A stretch of DNA of 64,000 bases from Phoronis australis. Lineage: Eukaryota > Phoronida > Phoronidae. The stretch lies in contig NMRA01000083.1 in NCBI GenBank assembly GCA_002633005.1, positions 587,161-651,160 on the forward strand. Direction: 5' to 3'. The notes under the pieces are model-generated. The model worked only from the letters and a program-made list of their open reading frames with translations. It ran no database searches and was not told where the DNA came from. Numbering within the stretch: position 1 is the stretch's first letter; each line of letters begins with the position of its first letter. Below are positions 38,301 to 53,300 of the stretch, in pieces. Both the position numbers and the translations under genes were made by a program.

Positions 38301-41300
38301 TTGATACTATGAAGCACATGTGCCATGCGCCCAAGCACTCACTTCACTTGATGCCTTTATTTGTTCAAAAACAATTTGTAGTGGTATACGTTTGTAGGTA
38401 GTCGTATGGGCTGCAAAGATTGTTGAAGATTTTCCCATTGGGAAGCCTTTTACCCCTATCCAATACCAAGTTTACCACAGGAAATATGCTATCCACTATT
38501 ACAAAGAGAAAAGAAACAAGAGGGCAGTGTGGTAACAAGACATTGCTGTTAGATGTTCATGTTAAATCGCTGTAGGTTTATAATGCATCTCCTCTAATTA
38601 CTGTTACTGTAAGTACTTAAAACTTGTACAAAATTTTTATTTTTTCAGAAAGAGCTGGCCAGCTCATTTTCCTGGTAAAAACACATAGTTTGTGAATTAA
38701 AAATGGAGTTAATTGGACTTAGTCGTTTAATTATTCTAATACAAAGTAGTTCTGCATTTCTTCAACACACAAATATCATGGAAAATGTCATCAGAATATT
38801 GCTTCGTCAAATATCAATATGGTATTGTTTTGTTTGTAATGAATATGCAGTCCTACTCACAGGCAAGCTACAGGAAGTACGTTCAACACCATTTTAATAT
38901 TTTTTGGAGTCTTGTCTAAAATGTGGAATTAATTCTTTATGGAAAGGATGTAAGTAGTGGTTACTCTCAATAAAACATAAAGCTATGCTATGTGCTGGAA
39001 GACATACACCAGCAATTTTCAATAGTGTTTCCCACTTTGTGATGAGGAGCCACAGCCCAAAACGTTTAGTTTGTACTATATATATACAGTTTTACCTTAG
39101 AATGTCTCTTTTGACAAAATAGTCTTAAAACTAGTGTGGCAGGCATCGACTGATTATTGTTCATTGCTCAGTGGAAGGTCGTGTGTTTTTATACTAAGGG
39201 TTAACTATAAGGGATTATGTTGGATTGCAAACCAATTACCTTCGTGTTATAAATCGTTAGTTATACATCGTTCGTCAAACTAACTAATTACAAAAATGCA
39301 TTAGTGTCCCTTCACTGTGATCTTAGTTAATCTCGTTTTCCTAACATAGCCGCGGAAATGTGTCGTGCTCATTTCATGTGGTAACCAAAACATTCATTAT
39401 ATCTTTTTTTTCAAGATTGATAGTTGATTAATTTGCTGTCTTTAATTTCCTTATGTCTTTTTCTCACATGTTACGTAGAGCAAGAGCACGCTCTCACCCA
39501 ATACGTAATGTGCCAATTTCCGTTCATTTTTATGGCTGCGTATTTTTGTAGCACATTGTTGATGTGGATATACGTTACCATTGTGTCAAGCTAACTCAAC
39601 AGTAGATAAGTACACTGTGATTGTCGGGTGTTGATAGAGGACTGGTAGTAAGTACAGTAGCCTCACTCTTTCACTTCTGGTAGAAGTTGCACATTTTGTT
39701 AATTTAGACCCAGAAAGTTGTTAAAAAGGTGAGATTTTGATTTTTTCCTTTTCTTTTGTCATTTCAGCCACCACAAATTCACATTTTTGTGTATGATTTT
39801 CAAAATTATATGTAATTTTTAGTCATATCGTGTCTTCCTCACAGATGGAACTTGAAATAATTAATTGACAATACTAATTTTTGGCTCACCTTTGATTCCT
39901 GTGCCAGGGTTTACAGTACTGTTTACTATTGTCAATGAGCATTCTATACTATGCATTTTTTATCTAAAATTACTGTTTTTGTGCGCAAAAAAGCCTGCTC
40001 AGTTGTGTTTACTCCAACTGAAAGCAAGTCAGTGTGTGATCATTAGTTGCTCCAGAATGATTCCCATCAGTGTCTGAATGTTCTATTTGTTTGTCATCGA
40101 TCCACATTTCACGGAGAAGACAACTAATTCATTACTACTGTAGGCTAAGTATACATGGTTGTATTTGTGTGTGTGTCACTTGCTGTTTCATGTGTCATTT
40201 TGTAAATTTTAGATATTTACATGGTGTTTAGGTACTTTTCAGTTTTATGTATGAATCAATCTCTGAGCTTTAGAGAAATTAGTTCCCCTGTGACATAACC
40301 AAAAAAAAAACAAAAGTCAGTATTGACATAATGTTTCTAGGGATTGCAAACTTCTGTTCTCTGGGCATTGCGATTGTACTCATGATATCTGGGGATCTGT
40401 TTCTTGAGGAGTGACTTGAGATTCGAGACAGAAATTTGGTCTTGAACTCCGGACATAACTATTTCTGAAAACGATGATATCTCACTGACTTGAGTAAAAA
40501 TGTAGTCTCTGAAAATATCCACATGACAGCTAGTTACTAAGGTCATTTCTATATGATATATTTCTACACAATGATGCGCTCACAGTTACTTGACTAAGTT
40601 TAACTCGGAAAATGTGAAGTGGGAGGGTAAGACTAAATATTTTTGTGAAGTCACGCTCATGGAATGGACCCTTGGGCCCACCAGTATTGTGGCACAATAT
40701 TTGTCTGAAGTCACGCTCATGGAATGGACCCTTGGGCCTACCAGTATTGTGGCACAATATTTCTCTGAAGTCACGCTCATGGAATGGACCCTTGGGCCCA
40801 CCAGTGTTGTGGCACAATATTTTACAAACCAGGCATGTTTTTCTTGTCACTGGTCAAACTGTTCTGGGCTCAATGATATACAACCACCAGATGAGTCAGT
40901 TTTATTTACTGATAACTGAAAGGACTCTGTTAATGATGTGATTTTTTATATGCTTCCACAAGTTGAGATTTAGCACTAATGGGATTTATGTGTTATCGTT
41001 ATTGTCTTACTAGCCATTAAAATACTGTAGCGATAAGAATGTTTACAAAGTAGTCAATACTCCTTGCTAGTCAATTAGTAGAACGTTTAATATTATTACC
41101 TGTGTTGTGTAGCTTGATTTTGTTTATTCTTATGGTGGTGTGCCCAAATATTATGTGGGTGCATATTGTCGTCATCTCTGTCTGGGTGTCCCATGTCTGG
41201 CATAGACTGCTGTGTCCCCTTAACCTTGTTTAGGATCTTAATGGAATTTGTCAAATGCGTTCCTGTGAAGCTGACAACAGATGACAACAACTTTCTGACT

Positions 41301-44300
41301 GATTTGACTTCTACCGTGCAATTTACCCAGTGGAAATTTTAGTTTTTACGTTTTCCTCTGTGTCTTTGGATTCACTTGGCAGTTTTTCATCAAGTTTGAC
41401 AGATTTCTCATTAGAAGGCAATGACATCTTGTGGTTTTCTTATGGGTTTGATGTGTTCTGCACCACCTAGTGACCATTTTTAGTACTTTGTGTCCGTTTT
41501 TTACGTCCGCCTTTCCATCCGCCAAACCGCTTAAAGGACTATTGTGAAAATTGCGTTGCTCTTGTTATTTATTGCCATCATTTCTGTCTGGCATCCCCAA
41601 CTGTATCTTCTAAAACCTTATCAGGGTCATTGTAAAATTTGCTAAGCGTGTTTCTTTGGATGTGACACCCAACAACGACGGCTTTCAGATGATCTGACTA
41701 CCGCTGTGGCCCCCTAGTGGCAATTTCGTTTTTTCCATTTGCTTCTGTATCTTCGTAGTTTAGCTGATTTTCATTAAATTGCCAAGGTTTTTGGGTGAAT
41801 TTGATATATTTTCTGCTAACTAGTACCCATGTTTACAATTTCCGGATCTTTTATGGAATCTGCCCTTTATCTGGAAAACCCGAGAGCTGTGAAAACTCTG
41901 GCACCCCTTTGTGATAGTTTTGATTTTTACGTCTGCACAGTTAAAACCCCCTGTAAGATCTTTTTGAAGTTTGGCAAATGTTTTCCTTAAATCGGACAAC
42001 AGGTGAGTTTTGGACAGATCCGACTACGGATGTGCCCCCTTTACTAAAGCAGCAATTTAAAATTTTTATATGTTCCTTTGTATTTGGATTTTTGACGGGA
42101 TTTTGAAATTTGTTACGTGTAAGTAGGATATTAATAAAGTGACAATGATGCCTTGTTATGTTTGGGCAGATTTGACGTATTCTATTATTTTCATCACTGA
42201 GCCTCTATAACCTAAACCGCTCAAGAGATCAGTATGATAATCGACATGTGTTCCTACTTAGGAGAGCACAGGTGATGATTTTTGGACACGTTCGATTACT
42301 GTGGTGCCCCCAGTGGCGGATTTAGGGGGGCCATGGCCCCCCTTAAGTTCTACCAGATACCATTTGGGAGTTCGGGTGCCAATTGCTGACTAGCACACGC
42401 GCGCAATCAGGGGGCTCGGGGGGCCGAATAAACAATGCATAGGCCTGAACAAACCCTGTTTACCGTTTTTTTTTTTTTTTTTTAGTCAACTGGTCCGCAA
42501 TCCCAAAAATTCGAGACTCCTGCATCCCCACGTTTTAGGCTGGGCGGGCGCGTCTGCCGAAATTTTGGTTACTCCTGTGCCCTGGCCCCCCTAACTCAAA
42601 ATCCTGGATCTGCCCCTAGTAGCTCTTTTGTTTTTAATTGTGGCCCAATATCTACCAAGTTTTTTGATGGTTCTTCATGATTTCCTACTTAGCTCTTCTA
42701 TTATAGCGGAAGAGCAAAGGTGACCAAACTCCAGAAGACAACAAAAATATTTTGAAGTTACAAACAGATTATCAAGAGCTCGTCATAAAGACACGTCAGG
42801 TAACAGCAAAAATTTTGTTTCTGATGACTGATGAAAAGTTATTTAGCACTCTAGAAAATGTCCAAATTTCACCAACTTCGAAACGTCATGTTTCAGAAAT
42901 AGCTGATCCTGTTCATGTGAAACTTTCACACACCATGCTTTGCGCACTGTTGTCTAAAATGTTTCAAGGAATTACCTTAAGAATGTTCCTTTTTTGCATG
43001 AGAGGCTATTAAAAACTATGACTTCTATAATTTTTTTAAAGTTGCATGAAATGAAAAAACGAAATGATAGTTTAGAAATCTGTAACGAAGTTTTTGAGAT
43101 TTTATCTTGAACATTTATACCATTGTTTTCCTACAAATGTGCCTTTCTTTTTTGCTGAAGTTTCCTAAAAACACGTGGTCATGTATCCCAAATGATGACA
43201 ATTTGGTATTAAGTTAATCAAATTCTACAGGCATTCAACTTCCAGGATAAAAAGATACTGAATTAAAACTCGTCAACAAAGTGCTACATAACACTTACAG
43301 AATGCAGTGTATGTTACTTGGCAGTGCTTACAATGCTTAATTGTTCTGCTGTAACTAGTGCGTGTGGAAGCTGCCCATAATTCACCTATTGGATTACACT
43401 TCACTGCCAGTGCACCCTCGGGATATTCATTAATACTATTGAATTATCATCACTAGCTGTGTGAATGCCAGCACAAGTTGAACGAGACAGAGAGACTTGT
43501 GCAGGAGACTGAGCTAAAGTACAGATGCAAGTTGGATGGTCTGAAGAAACAACTAGCTCTTCCCTGGCACCAAGGTATGTTGCTTGAGTACCATGTTTGT
43601 CCGGGTTTAAGCCTCTGGTGAATAGTTTTGGAAATGCACAAATTTTTGTGTGGGCATTGAGTCGAATATGACAAAACACATTGAAAAGTGATAATGTTGG
43701 AAATTTGGAGGAGATTGTTTAGTGGAATGTAATCAATAGGCCAACAGTCAAAAAAGTCGGTATTTAGTTAGAATCCATCTTAGAGTAAATATACAATGGA
43801 CACCAACCATGGAAATAAAAGATGGACAAAGTTTGGTTTATGTCATCTGACCAGTGTTTGTGCTTAAAGTAAATATGCTCATATTTTTGATTTTCTCCCT
43901 CAATCACTGGTGAATGTGACCATTTAGAATTTCTCTGTTGTAGAACTATACACATGTAAACCTCAGTTGAAATTGGTCACTTCTGCAAATCTAACCAATG
44001 GTTGTTGCTAAAAATTGAGCTCAGTAGTCCTAAGCCATAATCCCCAGGTTGTAATGTTGTGCTTTGATAGCATAATGGGGAATAGACATATCTACTTCCT
44101 TGTGCAAACACTAGATGGAGATACTAGTTAATGCTTAACAGCTTTTAAAATTGCTTGAGCAGTAGCTGTGCAGTGGCATAATTTTGCCATTCTTTCTAAA
44201 ATATTTTCTGTCACGGTCTATTATTTAGCCGTTGAAGTTCACTGCCACCTTCTGAGAAAAAACAGATCCGCGGCAATGTTAGATGTTTAGGTGTGCAAAG

Positions 44301-47300
44301 TGCTCATGCTCCATCTGTTGGCTAAAATTACTTTTCACTCGGGTCAGTTGCCATTATGAAATCAGTCTGACTCGTTTTGTTCCTTACTCTGATTAGTAAT
44401 GATTTGTGGTCTTGAGATGAACTGACAGATTGTCATGGTTTCAGACCAATCTCGTTAACTTGCCTTTCATGGTGGAGCAGTAAGGCTGGTAACAGAATAC
44501 CAGGATTTTTCTACACGCAATTCAAACAAATGCAATAACACAATGGCACTCCTTTGAAAAACCAAATACTCATGTGAATAAAGTTTCTTTCTAAGGTTAG
44601 GTAGTGTCGTACAAAAATGTGAAGAAATTGGCCAATTTGGGAACATCATACCTCTGAAGTGGTTGGTCAGGGTCATATGAAACTTTCAGATACTTAGCTT
44701 TGTGCACTATTCTCCAAGTCTTTGTTAGGACTTTAATCATATTAATAAACTCAGAAGTTTCACGAAACAAGAACAAAGTGATAATTCAGAAAACTTTAAC
44801 AGCATTTCTGAGATTTCATCTTGAACTTTTATATCAAATGAAGTTTGGTCATGTTATTGATACCATTGTTTTGCTATGGACGTACCTTTCTTTTTTGCTA
44901 AAATTTAACTAAAAAGACATGGACACGTGGCTCAGTTACGTTACTAGAGGTTAGTATCTAGTTAAAAATCAAATTCTACTAGCTTTCTACTTTCAGAAAA
45001 TATAACATTATACTATTACTGAGTTAAAATGTATGGTTTAGTAGATGTTTGGCTCAATACACAGGCTTGTCAATGAAGGTCCTAAATACCTTTAATGTGC
45101 AGAGGGTGTTTTACTGCAGGCTTTAAGTGTGAGGTGTTGGTTAATCTCCAAAATTTGAAGGCTTTCAATGTATTAATTAATAAAATTGCTGGCAATCTGG
45201 TACACGTCGTACCAGACATGCACTGGACACTCTGGTGGACCCATTGCACTGATGCGCCCACATATTTATAAGTGGACGCATTATGCCGTCATCTCCGTCC
45301 ATCCGTCCGGTGTCTGGCGTCCGCTGCTCTATCTCCAAAACGCTTAGATGTATGTTCATGAAATTTTGCGCATGTGTTTCTTTCATGGATGGGACGGCAC
45401 ATGCGAAGTTTTGGACGGATCTGACTACCGGTGTGCCCCCTAGTGGCAATTTTAGTTTTTTACGTTTACCAGTCTGTATCTTCAAAGGTCCTTAACAGAT
45501 TTTCATAAAATTTTGAATGTAGACCTGACTCGAGGGTCCAGCAGTGTGCCCCAGTGAGGCTTTCAAAATCTCCGTTGTTGTCTTTGGATTAGTTAGCCAT
45601 GTCCAACTTCTTTTGAATGTTACTGTATGCCTACCAGTAATAGACCATTTTGTGACAAAACTTAAAAATAACACATTTAATTAGCCATTATGTGTCAAAG
45701 GTTAATAAAATATGTGCCATTATGACAAAACTTAAAAAATGCCTCTTACAAAGTGTTTTAAAATAGTATACCCATTTTGTAACTGACATATAGACTATGC
45801 TTTTGCAGTCTGAAATTACACATTGAATGTATGTCATTAATTGTGCAGGAGTCATTGATTTAATTAATCATCGACTAATCATATTATTTTTATTGTAGAC
45901 AGGTTATTATTTAAACCTGTCTATAAAAGCTGTTGCTATTTGAACAATGATTTATTGGTGTAGATTAGCTTGATTACTGAGGTGTAAAAAATTAATATCC
46001 CTAATGTAATCACAAACGCACATCAGATGGTTTCTAGTTGATTACCATTTTGTTCATTAGTAGAAATTCCTAGGGTTTATTGAAGCGATATCCTTGACTA
46101 CGAGTCATCCCAGTTTCTCCTGGACGAGTCGTCGTTAGGTTTTCAGTAGCGTGGTCGCACTGGGGGCAACCTAACACACATATGGCAGCTTACGCCAAGG
46201 TAGGGCAAAGGGTACCTTCGCCAGTGCAAGTCGTAGTGTGGACGCAAACCTGCAGACAATGCGGAAGTAATTACTAGCTGTGCACTTGCTCAGTTACACA
46301 CATCGGGGTGTCTAATTTTGTGCCATATTTGTCGCATGGTGTAGTGTGTGTGGACGCTCGGTTGAATGAGAGCAAGTTGCTCTTGGGGCAAGCTGTTCTA
46401 GGGCAACTAGTAATGTGGACAAGACTTATGTCTTGAGTTGTGTTGTTTTCTTCATTTTAACAATCTTAGCTGAGCAGTAGTCAACGTTTATGGATCCACA
46501 TTCATTGTTTGTGCGTACTGCCGCTATTGCAAGCCTTCATAGACGTTTTTTGTCAAAATTTATTTTTATATAACGGGATGGCACTTGCCAAATTTTGACT
46601 AGATTTCCACATTGTGCCATGTTGCCTAGCATCCACATTTTAAGTAGCTTAACCACTAGATTGATCATTGCGAAATTTACAAGAGGCAGTTTAATAAACT
46701 GGGCATGTATGCTCTGAGACTGGGATACATTAGGCTAATTAAGTCTATTAGATGAATGCAGTTATTGCCCGTAGTATGTTATCGTTGACAACATCAATGT
46801 AGATGCACATCCAATGTTTTGCTTTGTTCACTGTACATGTTAAACTTTGAGTTAACATACAGTACATATGCCAAGATTAATTGGTCATACTACTGTGTAT
46901 TTGGTAATGAGCCGTCATGGCGGGCCATTCTAGATTTTCTGATTGTTTGGTGAATTCCTTTTACCCTCAACCATCATGGCATGGAATTCCACATACACCC
47001 AGCTACCATGATGGGGGTATTTCACTTACACTCAACCGTCATGACGATCAGACTTGCATTTACACTCAGCCATTGTGACAGGAATTCCGCTTGCACTCAG
47101 CTATAATGACAGGGGATTCCGTGTCATTTTGTCTGATTATTTTTGACGTATACTGACATAGCTTGAATATGACAGGTGCCTGTGGGAAATAACAGCTATA
47201 TCTGGAAAGGTTCATACTTGTAAACTCCAACCCTAATTTTTATACCGAAACGTGATTCGTAAGTATACCATGGGTGCATTAAAAATATCATTAACTGCAC

Positions 47301-50300
47301 TGTTCACTGTATGACTGTTTTATTATCGTAGGCTCATGGGAGGTATTCAATCTTCAAGTGGATGTTGAGAATGTCACATGTGAAGTAGAAGCCAAAGCAA
47401 GGTTGATTGAAGAGCTACGGAAGGACTTACAATCAGACATGTAAGTGTTGGATTTAACATTATTAATTGCAATGGATGTGTTTCATTTTTTGCGCATTAT
47501 ACTTGCATAGGATTTGATTTTTATTCACAAATTTCATGGATAGAAAAATTCATGAGTTTTTGTTATTCTCTAAGTATTGCTACTGTAATTTGTGTAACAA
47601 TTCATGCAAAACTGTACAATTTGTTTGTTACTGTTTCTCATATTTGTGGATGACTTAGCATGGAACTAGTTCCCAGCAAAATAAGATAATGGTAAAAAAG
47701 TGTCATAGACACTCTAAATCTGGAATTTTTAGATGTAAACCATTAGCGTATTAAAGAGTAAAAACCATTAGAGAAAAGTGCACCTGACAGATGTAGCTTA
47801 TTTTAATGGGAATGTATTCTCACACTTGGCTGTCTTTTTCCATTGTGAGGTGGGTTAAAGACACCGTGTGACATTGAATTTAACTGCGAGTAGTTACCGT
47901 CCATGAAATTCACATTGTAGGTCAGACTTGGGTGTAGCAGAAAGACAACACAGATTAAGTGTGCACCAAACATCATTAGTTCGAATCAAACAAAAACTGT
48001 GCTCATTACAGGAAGAGTTGGACATGGCACTTCATAAACAGCAGGTAAGCACTTGCCACCTGGCGATATCACGCGAAAACTTGCGTGACCTCGCTTATCT
48101 CACAAGAATCTTGCTTTATAGAACAGAACCCTAATGCTGTCTTCTTTGATATCTGCGTTTGAAAATTTTTAAAGGGTAATATTTCCTTTAGTCGCCACCT
48201 ATTGGATGGGGACAGCAAAATTAAATTATACCAGGGTTTTGTTAGGTCTTTCTTAACTTACTGTCCTTTGGTATGACACTTAGGGGGTGTGCAAAACTCT
48301 AAGATAGTTGAATGGCTCATTGGATCATTGACGATTTTATTTGACGATTCTGAAGCGATAGAGCTAACCTCAGCTTACCGTCAAGCAAAGGGCAATCCAC
48401 TTGTAACATAGAGAATTAAGTGTCTGGCCTCCCAAGTCTGCAAGCGCATTGAACAAACGGTAGAAATTTATTTTAAAAAATTATGTTAGACCGCAGTACT
48501 TCCAATGTACACTACATTCATCGAAGGCAAGAAATAAAATGAGACCTCAGTCATGCAATCACTTCTAATCGCTGTGTAGCTGCAAAGCTGGAGCAAGGCG
48601 GAAGTAATTATCGGCTGTGGTTACGTACAGACGGGTCTTTTTTGTGCGCCATATTGTCATCAGCTGTTCATGACCATGCACAGAGGGAGAGCTTCTGCCT
48701 TGTTTTAGTTATTGGATATGTGTGTGACTGGATGCTACTCTTAAAGTGGGGCAAGTTGCACTAGGGTTGGCTGTGTGGACGTGACAGTTGTTACATAACA
48801 TTGATGGCATGCTTTACCAGTAAGGAGTTAACTCTGACAAACTGGTCTCATTAGCTTTCCACACCTTGATAACAAGTGAATTGCCATCAAGATAAATTTA
48901 GAGATTACTTGTGATTTATGTGAAGCCAGCCATTAGGAACCTGACTGTCTCAATGTCACAATTAATGGCTTTTCACATTCATTTTACTTGCCACAGCTAG
49001 ATGAATTTTGACGAAAACCATCATGTTTTTGACGTATACTGTCATGCTGATGAAAATATATTTTTAAAACTAAATGGTACAAATACCTCGCATGTGCTAT
49101 GATCTATTGTCTCTCAACTGGGAGTCCGAGCTGTTAGTTTACTGTGTCTTGTTTTGTTGGAAATCTGACAAGCATTCTACATATTGGTTAATGTCTGGTT
49201 GAATCAGAAATCCAGTAATGCGTTTGGTAACGTATGACTCATTGAAGGTGTCAATCTTGGTGGATGACAGCTTAATAACCACATCATCTGTTGGTGATCT
49301 GAGTTACTTAACTGATCCTATGAAAATGCCATTATTAATTAAACTTTCTAGAAACTTTGTGAGTTCCCTCATTTAAAAGTAACATTTCAGGAGACTAGCC
49401 AATTAAAAGCAGTTTAGCGCAATGTTTTTCAAACAAAATTATTTCGCTTTTCTGAGGAACTGTCCGTGATTGTGAACATAAGCACACAGAACAATCTGTT
49501 TGGGCAGACCTCTCTCCTTAAAGAGTACTTCCAGAAGTTGCTATTTCCCTCTCCCTGGCATTTCTATTACTTTTTTCAATTTTCATAAAAATTCACCGAC
49601 CATAAACTTTCTTCCCCAAGTATACTGTTTGAACTTTTGGAAAGTGTTGGTAAATATAGACGATTCCCAAGTTTGTAATTGTGTATTTTGCTGTTGGATG
49701 TTATTCTTTCACATGTGAGTCATTCTTAATTATCTTCAATTTCTTACTTCAGAGTTCTCCCACAAACCTTTCAAGTTTGGTTGATGCTGGCTGTAGTAAA
49801 TCACTGTGTATGTTGGTGCTGCCATCTAGCGACGAAATAACTGTGTCGCCCGGTTGCCATGGTGAAACTGTGATCGACAGTTTCCCAAGTGGCTGTGGTC
49901 TCAAGCAAGGAGATAGGTAAAATGAGGAATGCATTAGTGCTTTGTCTGTTGACTTCATTAAACTGACCACATTTCACTATCTTGGTAGGAATTCTTGAAG
50001 TTGAGACACTGAACTCTTAATGAAAGTCCATATTTTTGATCTTGAAATAAATGAGTGAATATAGATTAAAAACAGTGTCTGAAAATAGGAATGCTTTAAG
50101 TGTCTATATCATGGTCCAAATTTAAGTAAAATATTCTAAAGAATTAAGTAAGTGCACATTTGTATAATGCATTATAAATTTAGAATTTTCTTCTTCAAGT
50201 TGTGAAATGTTTTAAGTTCATCCACCTTTGTCCTAATTACCAAATTTGTCATTTTTCTGTTTTCCAAAGTCTAATTTCCTTGCTGCAAATAAAAGATTTT

Positions 50301-53300
50301 TAACATGATCTTAACAAATGACTATTTTCACTCTCCTTTTTGTCTTTGAAATGGAGCTTCGCTTACACATGCTCTATGTTCATTACGGGACATATGATGA
50401 ACATAAATTGTATTTCACTACTTAATGGTTATATCAGCATATACTGGAGTCATCCTTATCATCTAACCCTCTTTTTCACCATTTGGATGGTTCCTCAATT
50501 CTTGTAAAGTGTTGTTACTTCATACCCAATGACATTGCTTGCTGGGCCTCTCATTAGTGTTTGTGTCGTGACTCATTGGAGATGACATCCTCATTCAACA
50601 TTCAGTTGGCTGTTTTTGTTTTGTGTCTTAGTATTCCTTATAAGGTCAATTTTTGCGTCACTTTTCTGTCAATTTGATTCACTCTTAACACCAGTACAAA
50701 TTTATTTTTGTATTTATTTCAAACACCCCCTACTACAGTAACAATTATCTTTCATGTTCTACTGTATTTATCTTTGACTGCCCATTTTGTTCATTAGGTG
50801 GCGTATTTCTATGCCCAACTTCCCAGAGGCTGTATTTTTGTTTTGTGTCCATTGTTACATTATAATAAATGACCATTTTTACCACATAATGGAAGGTTTT
50901 TGAAATATTGTTTTATGATATCTACACAGTACAAAACAAACTTGGTCTAAGAATGAAATTTTCATTTGTTGAGAAATTTGACAAAGTAAAATTGCATTAC
51001 CATGTTGTGCTAAGTAGTTTAACAATTTTATATTAAATTTACAAGTTTTGCTAAGAGGCTTCTGTCACATACTGATTGTTTTACAGATGAAATTTTTATC
51101 AGTTGTTAAGTTAAAACAACCATTTTATTTGCAGAATTCTGGAAGTGGACAGTATTAACGTGATGCTACTTACCACAGATAAGATAGAAACATTGTTGAA
51201 CAATGACAAACCAATCAGAGTGTTGGTGTTAAGAGATAAGGAGCCAATTAGAGCCTCGATAACAGAGGATGTGAGTTGTTTGAAAGCCGAACTCTCACTG
51301 GCTCATCAACAACTGGAATTTGCTCAAAAAGACATTACAGAACTTCTCCAGAAAAATGAGAAAATATTAACACAGAGTGAAAAGTATGAAAAGGAGCATA
51401 AAATACTGAAGGATCAGGTGGCATCTTTAAATAAGAAGGTATTATATATTTATAAATCTTTACATTCTTGTTACTTTTTCTGACATCTGCTTGTCATTGC
51501 GTGACATCGCAAAGTGTCATGTTGTTCTTTAACACTAATCGCCGATTGCTGAAGTTTGGCAGAAGTTCACCTCGAAAATTATTCTTGGGAACTATTTTTG
51601 AATGTTTATTGAACCGCATTAAGTTGTATTTTTCTTGTCCACTTGCTTAATCACATCACATGTCACTGATAAAGACACTTCCACTGTTTGCTAATGCTTT
51701 TTCTTCCTGCCAGCTCAAACAGTGGGATGATCGTTGGCGAGACCTGCGCTCCACGCTCTTGGACATGAAGTCTTCAGATATCGACGCTTTACCCCTGACT
51801 CTCTCTCCTAAGTCTTGCAGCCAACCTCAGAAAACAAGAGTCAAGGTAGAACACCAGTCCAATGAGTCTGTTTTGTCATCACTAATGGCTTTGCACTCTG
51901 TCACGGTATTCTCACACGCCCAGATATGATTATCTTGTGCTTTTTAACTCTTATTATTGTGCATTGTATTTTTCGTAATAAACACAAAAAGGTATTCTCA
52001 TGACAAACTATGTCATTCTGTAGTTGGTTACTACTGAACAACCCGGTAGTCCTAAGGTCTTTTAAATTCATTTCTAGAGCTCCATCAACAAACAGCATAG
52101 TTAAGATGTTAGCATTCTCAGTAAGTTCCATAGAACATCAAAGTAACTGCCTTGTGGTGATAGTATCAGTCAAGTTATTACATGGAAACGCTGCAATTGT
52201 AAACTTAGAATTTGCAAGTTTGTCTAATTTTTGAATATGAATAGTCAAGCACGTATATTTGAGTAGTAACCGAAATGAAATGCTTAGTACATTGATTAAT
52301 ATTAGAACAATTTATTTGCAAATGTTTAGCGCTACACATACATTTCTTGTCAAACACAACATTATATATAATTCTCGCGTGATAAATCAGGGAGCTGAGG
52401 GGTTATACTGATGCTTGTTTTGTTAAAATTCGTTCATTTTGATCAGAAATTTGGCTATTCTGTGAATTTAAATCAGTTTATGGAAACGCTTCTGTTTATT
52501 CTCTGTTCAATTTCCACGGAAATAATGAAATTGTTTTAAGTTTTATGGCGCAATATGAACACATTACTAAGGTGAATGAAAGCTATTAATAACCAATAAT
52601 TGTTCATTTTCTGTGATATTGTGATATTCCATCAGTACAAGGCAACAAGGAACAGCTGACTATGAGATACAGTGCATGACAAAAGTAATCAACTACAGTG
52701 CATGACAAAAGTAATCAACTACAGTGCATGACAAAAGTAATCAACTACAGTGCATGACAAAAGTAATCAACTACAGTGCATGACAAAAGTAATCAGACAA
52801 TATACCATTTCCTCGTCATCACAGATAATTCCGTTTACAGCAAAAATGACTGGGAATAATATATGACTTGGGCAACTTATTAACATTCCTGTTACTTCCC
52901 CTTCATTCTCGATGATCAGGGGAGACTACTCTGACAATGAATATAGCTTCCTCCCAGCTGTCATGGAGGGGAATTTCAGGTCTTGGAGGAGATTTTTTTC
53001 AAATGAGACTTTCTTATTTAGTCTCAAAGTGTGTGGAATGGTTCCGCACTTTTTATATCCATTTAGGGCCATAAAAATGGTACGAAACAAATCTATACCT
53101 TACCCTAAACGTGGTTTCAATGTTTTGTTTTTATTTCCTCCGTTAGCACTTTCTTAATTAGTAGTTCAATTTTTGCCATGCGGAATATTCCGCAAATTTG
53201 CTTAATATTCTGCAGATTTTTGTGGATTATTACGCAGATTTTGCGGAATATTACGCTGTCAGCGCGGAATATTACGTAGATTTTGCAGAATATTGTGCAC

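Larger units (their letters stand above)
38138..42706 (+). other. Intron 15, 4.6 kb, repeat-rich
   Basis: The left half has no feature I can name. It holds the 60-bp tandem repeat (40646-40824), degenerate 145-bp-monomer repeats from about 41,130 on, and a hAT-like element (42311-42619). Phase 0 on both sides means an extra in-phase exon cannot be excluded, but I see none. Confidence 0.5.
43575..47331 (+). other. Intron 17, 3.8 kb, repeat-rich
   Basis: It holds a TTAA-family copy (44590-45110), a 145-bp-monomer repeat (45251-45550), a small inverted repeat (45896-45923), a TIR-family copy (46151-46436) and a minisatellite (46955-47120). No exon is seen. Confidence 0.5.
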
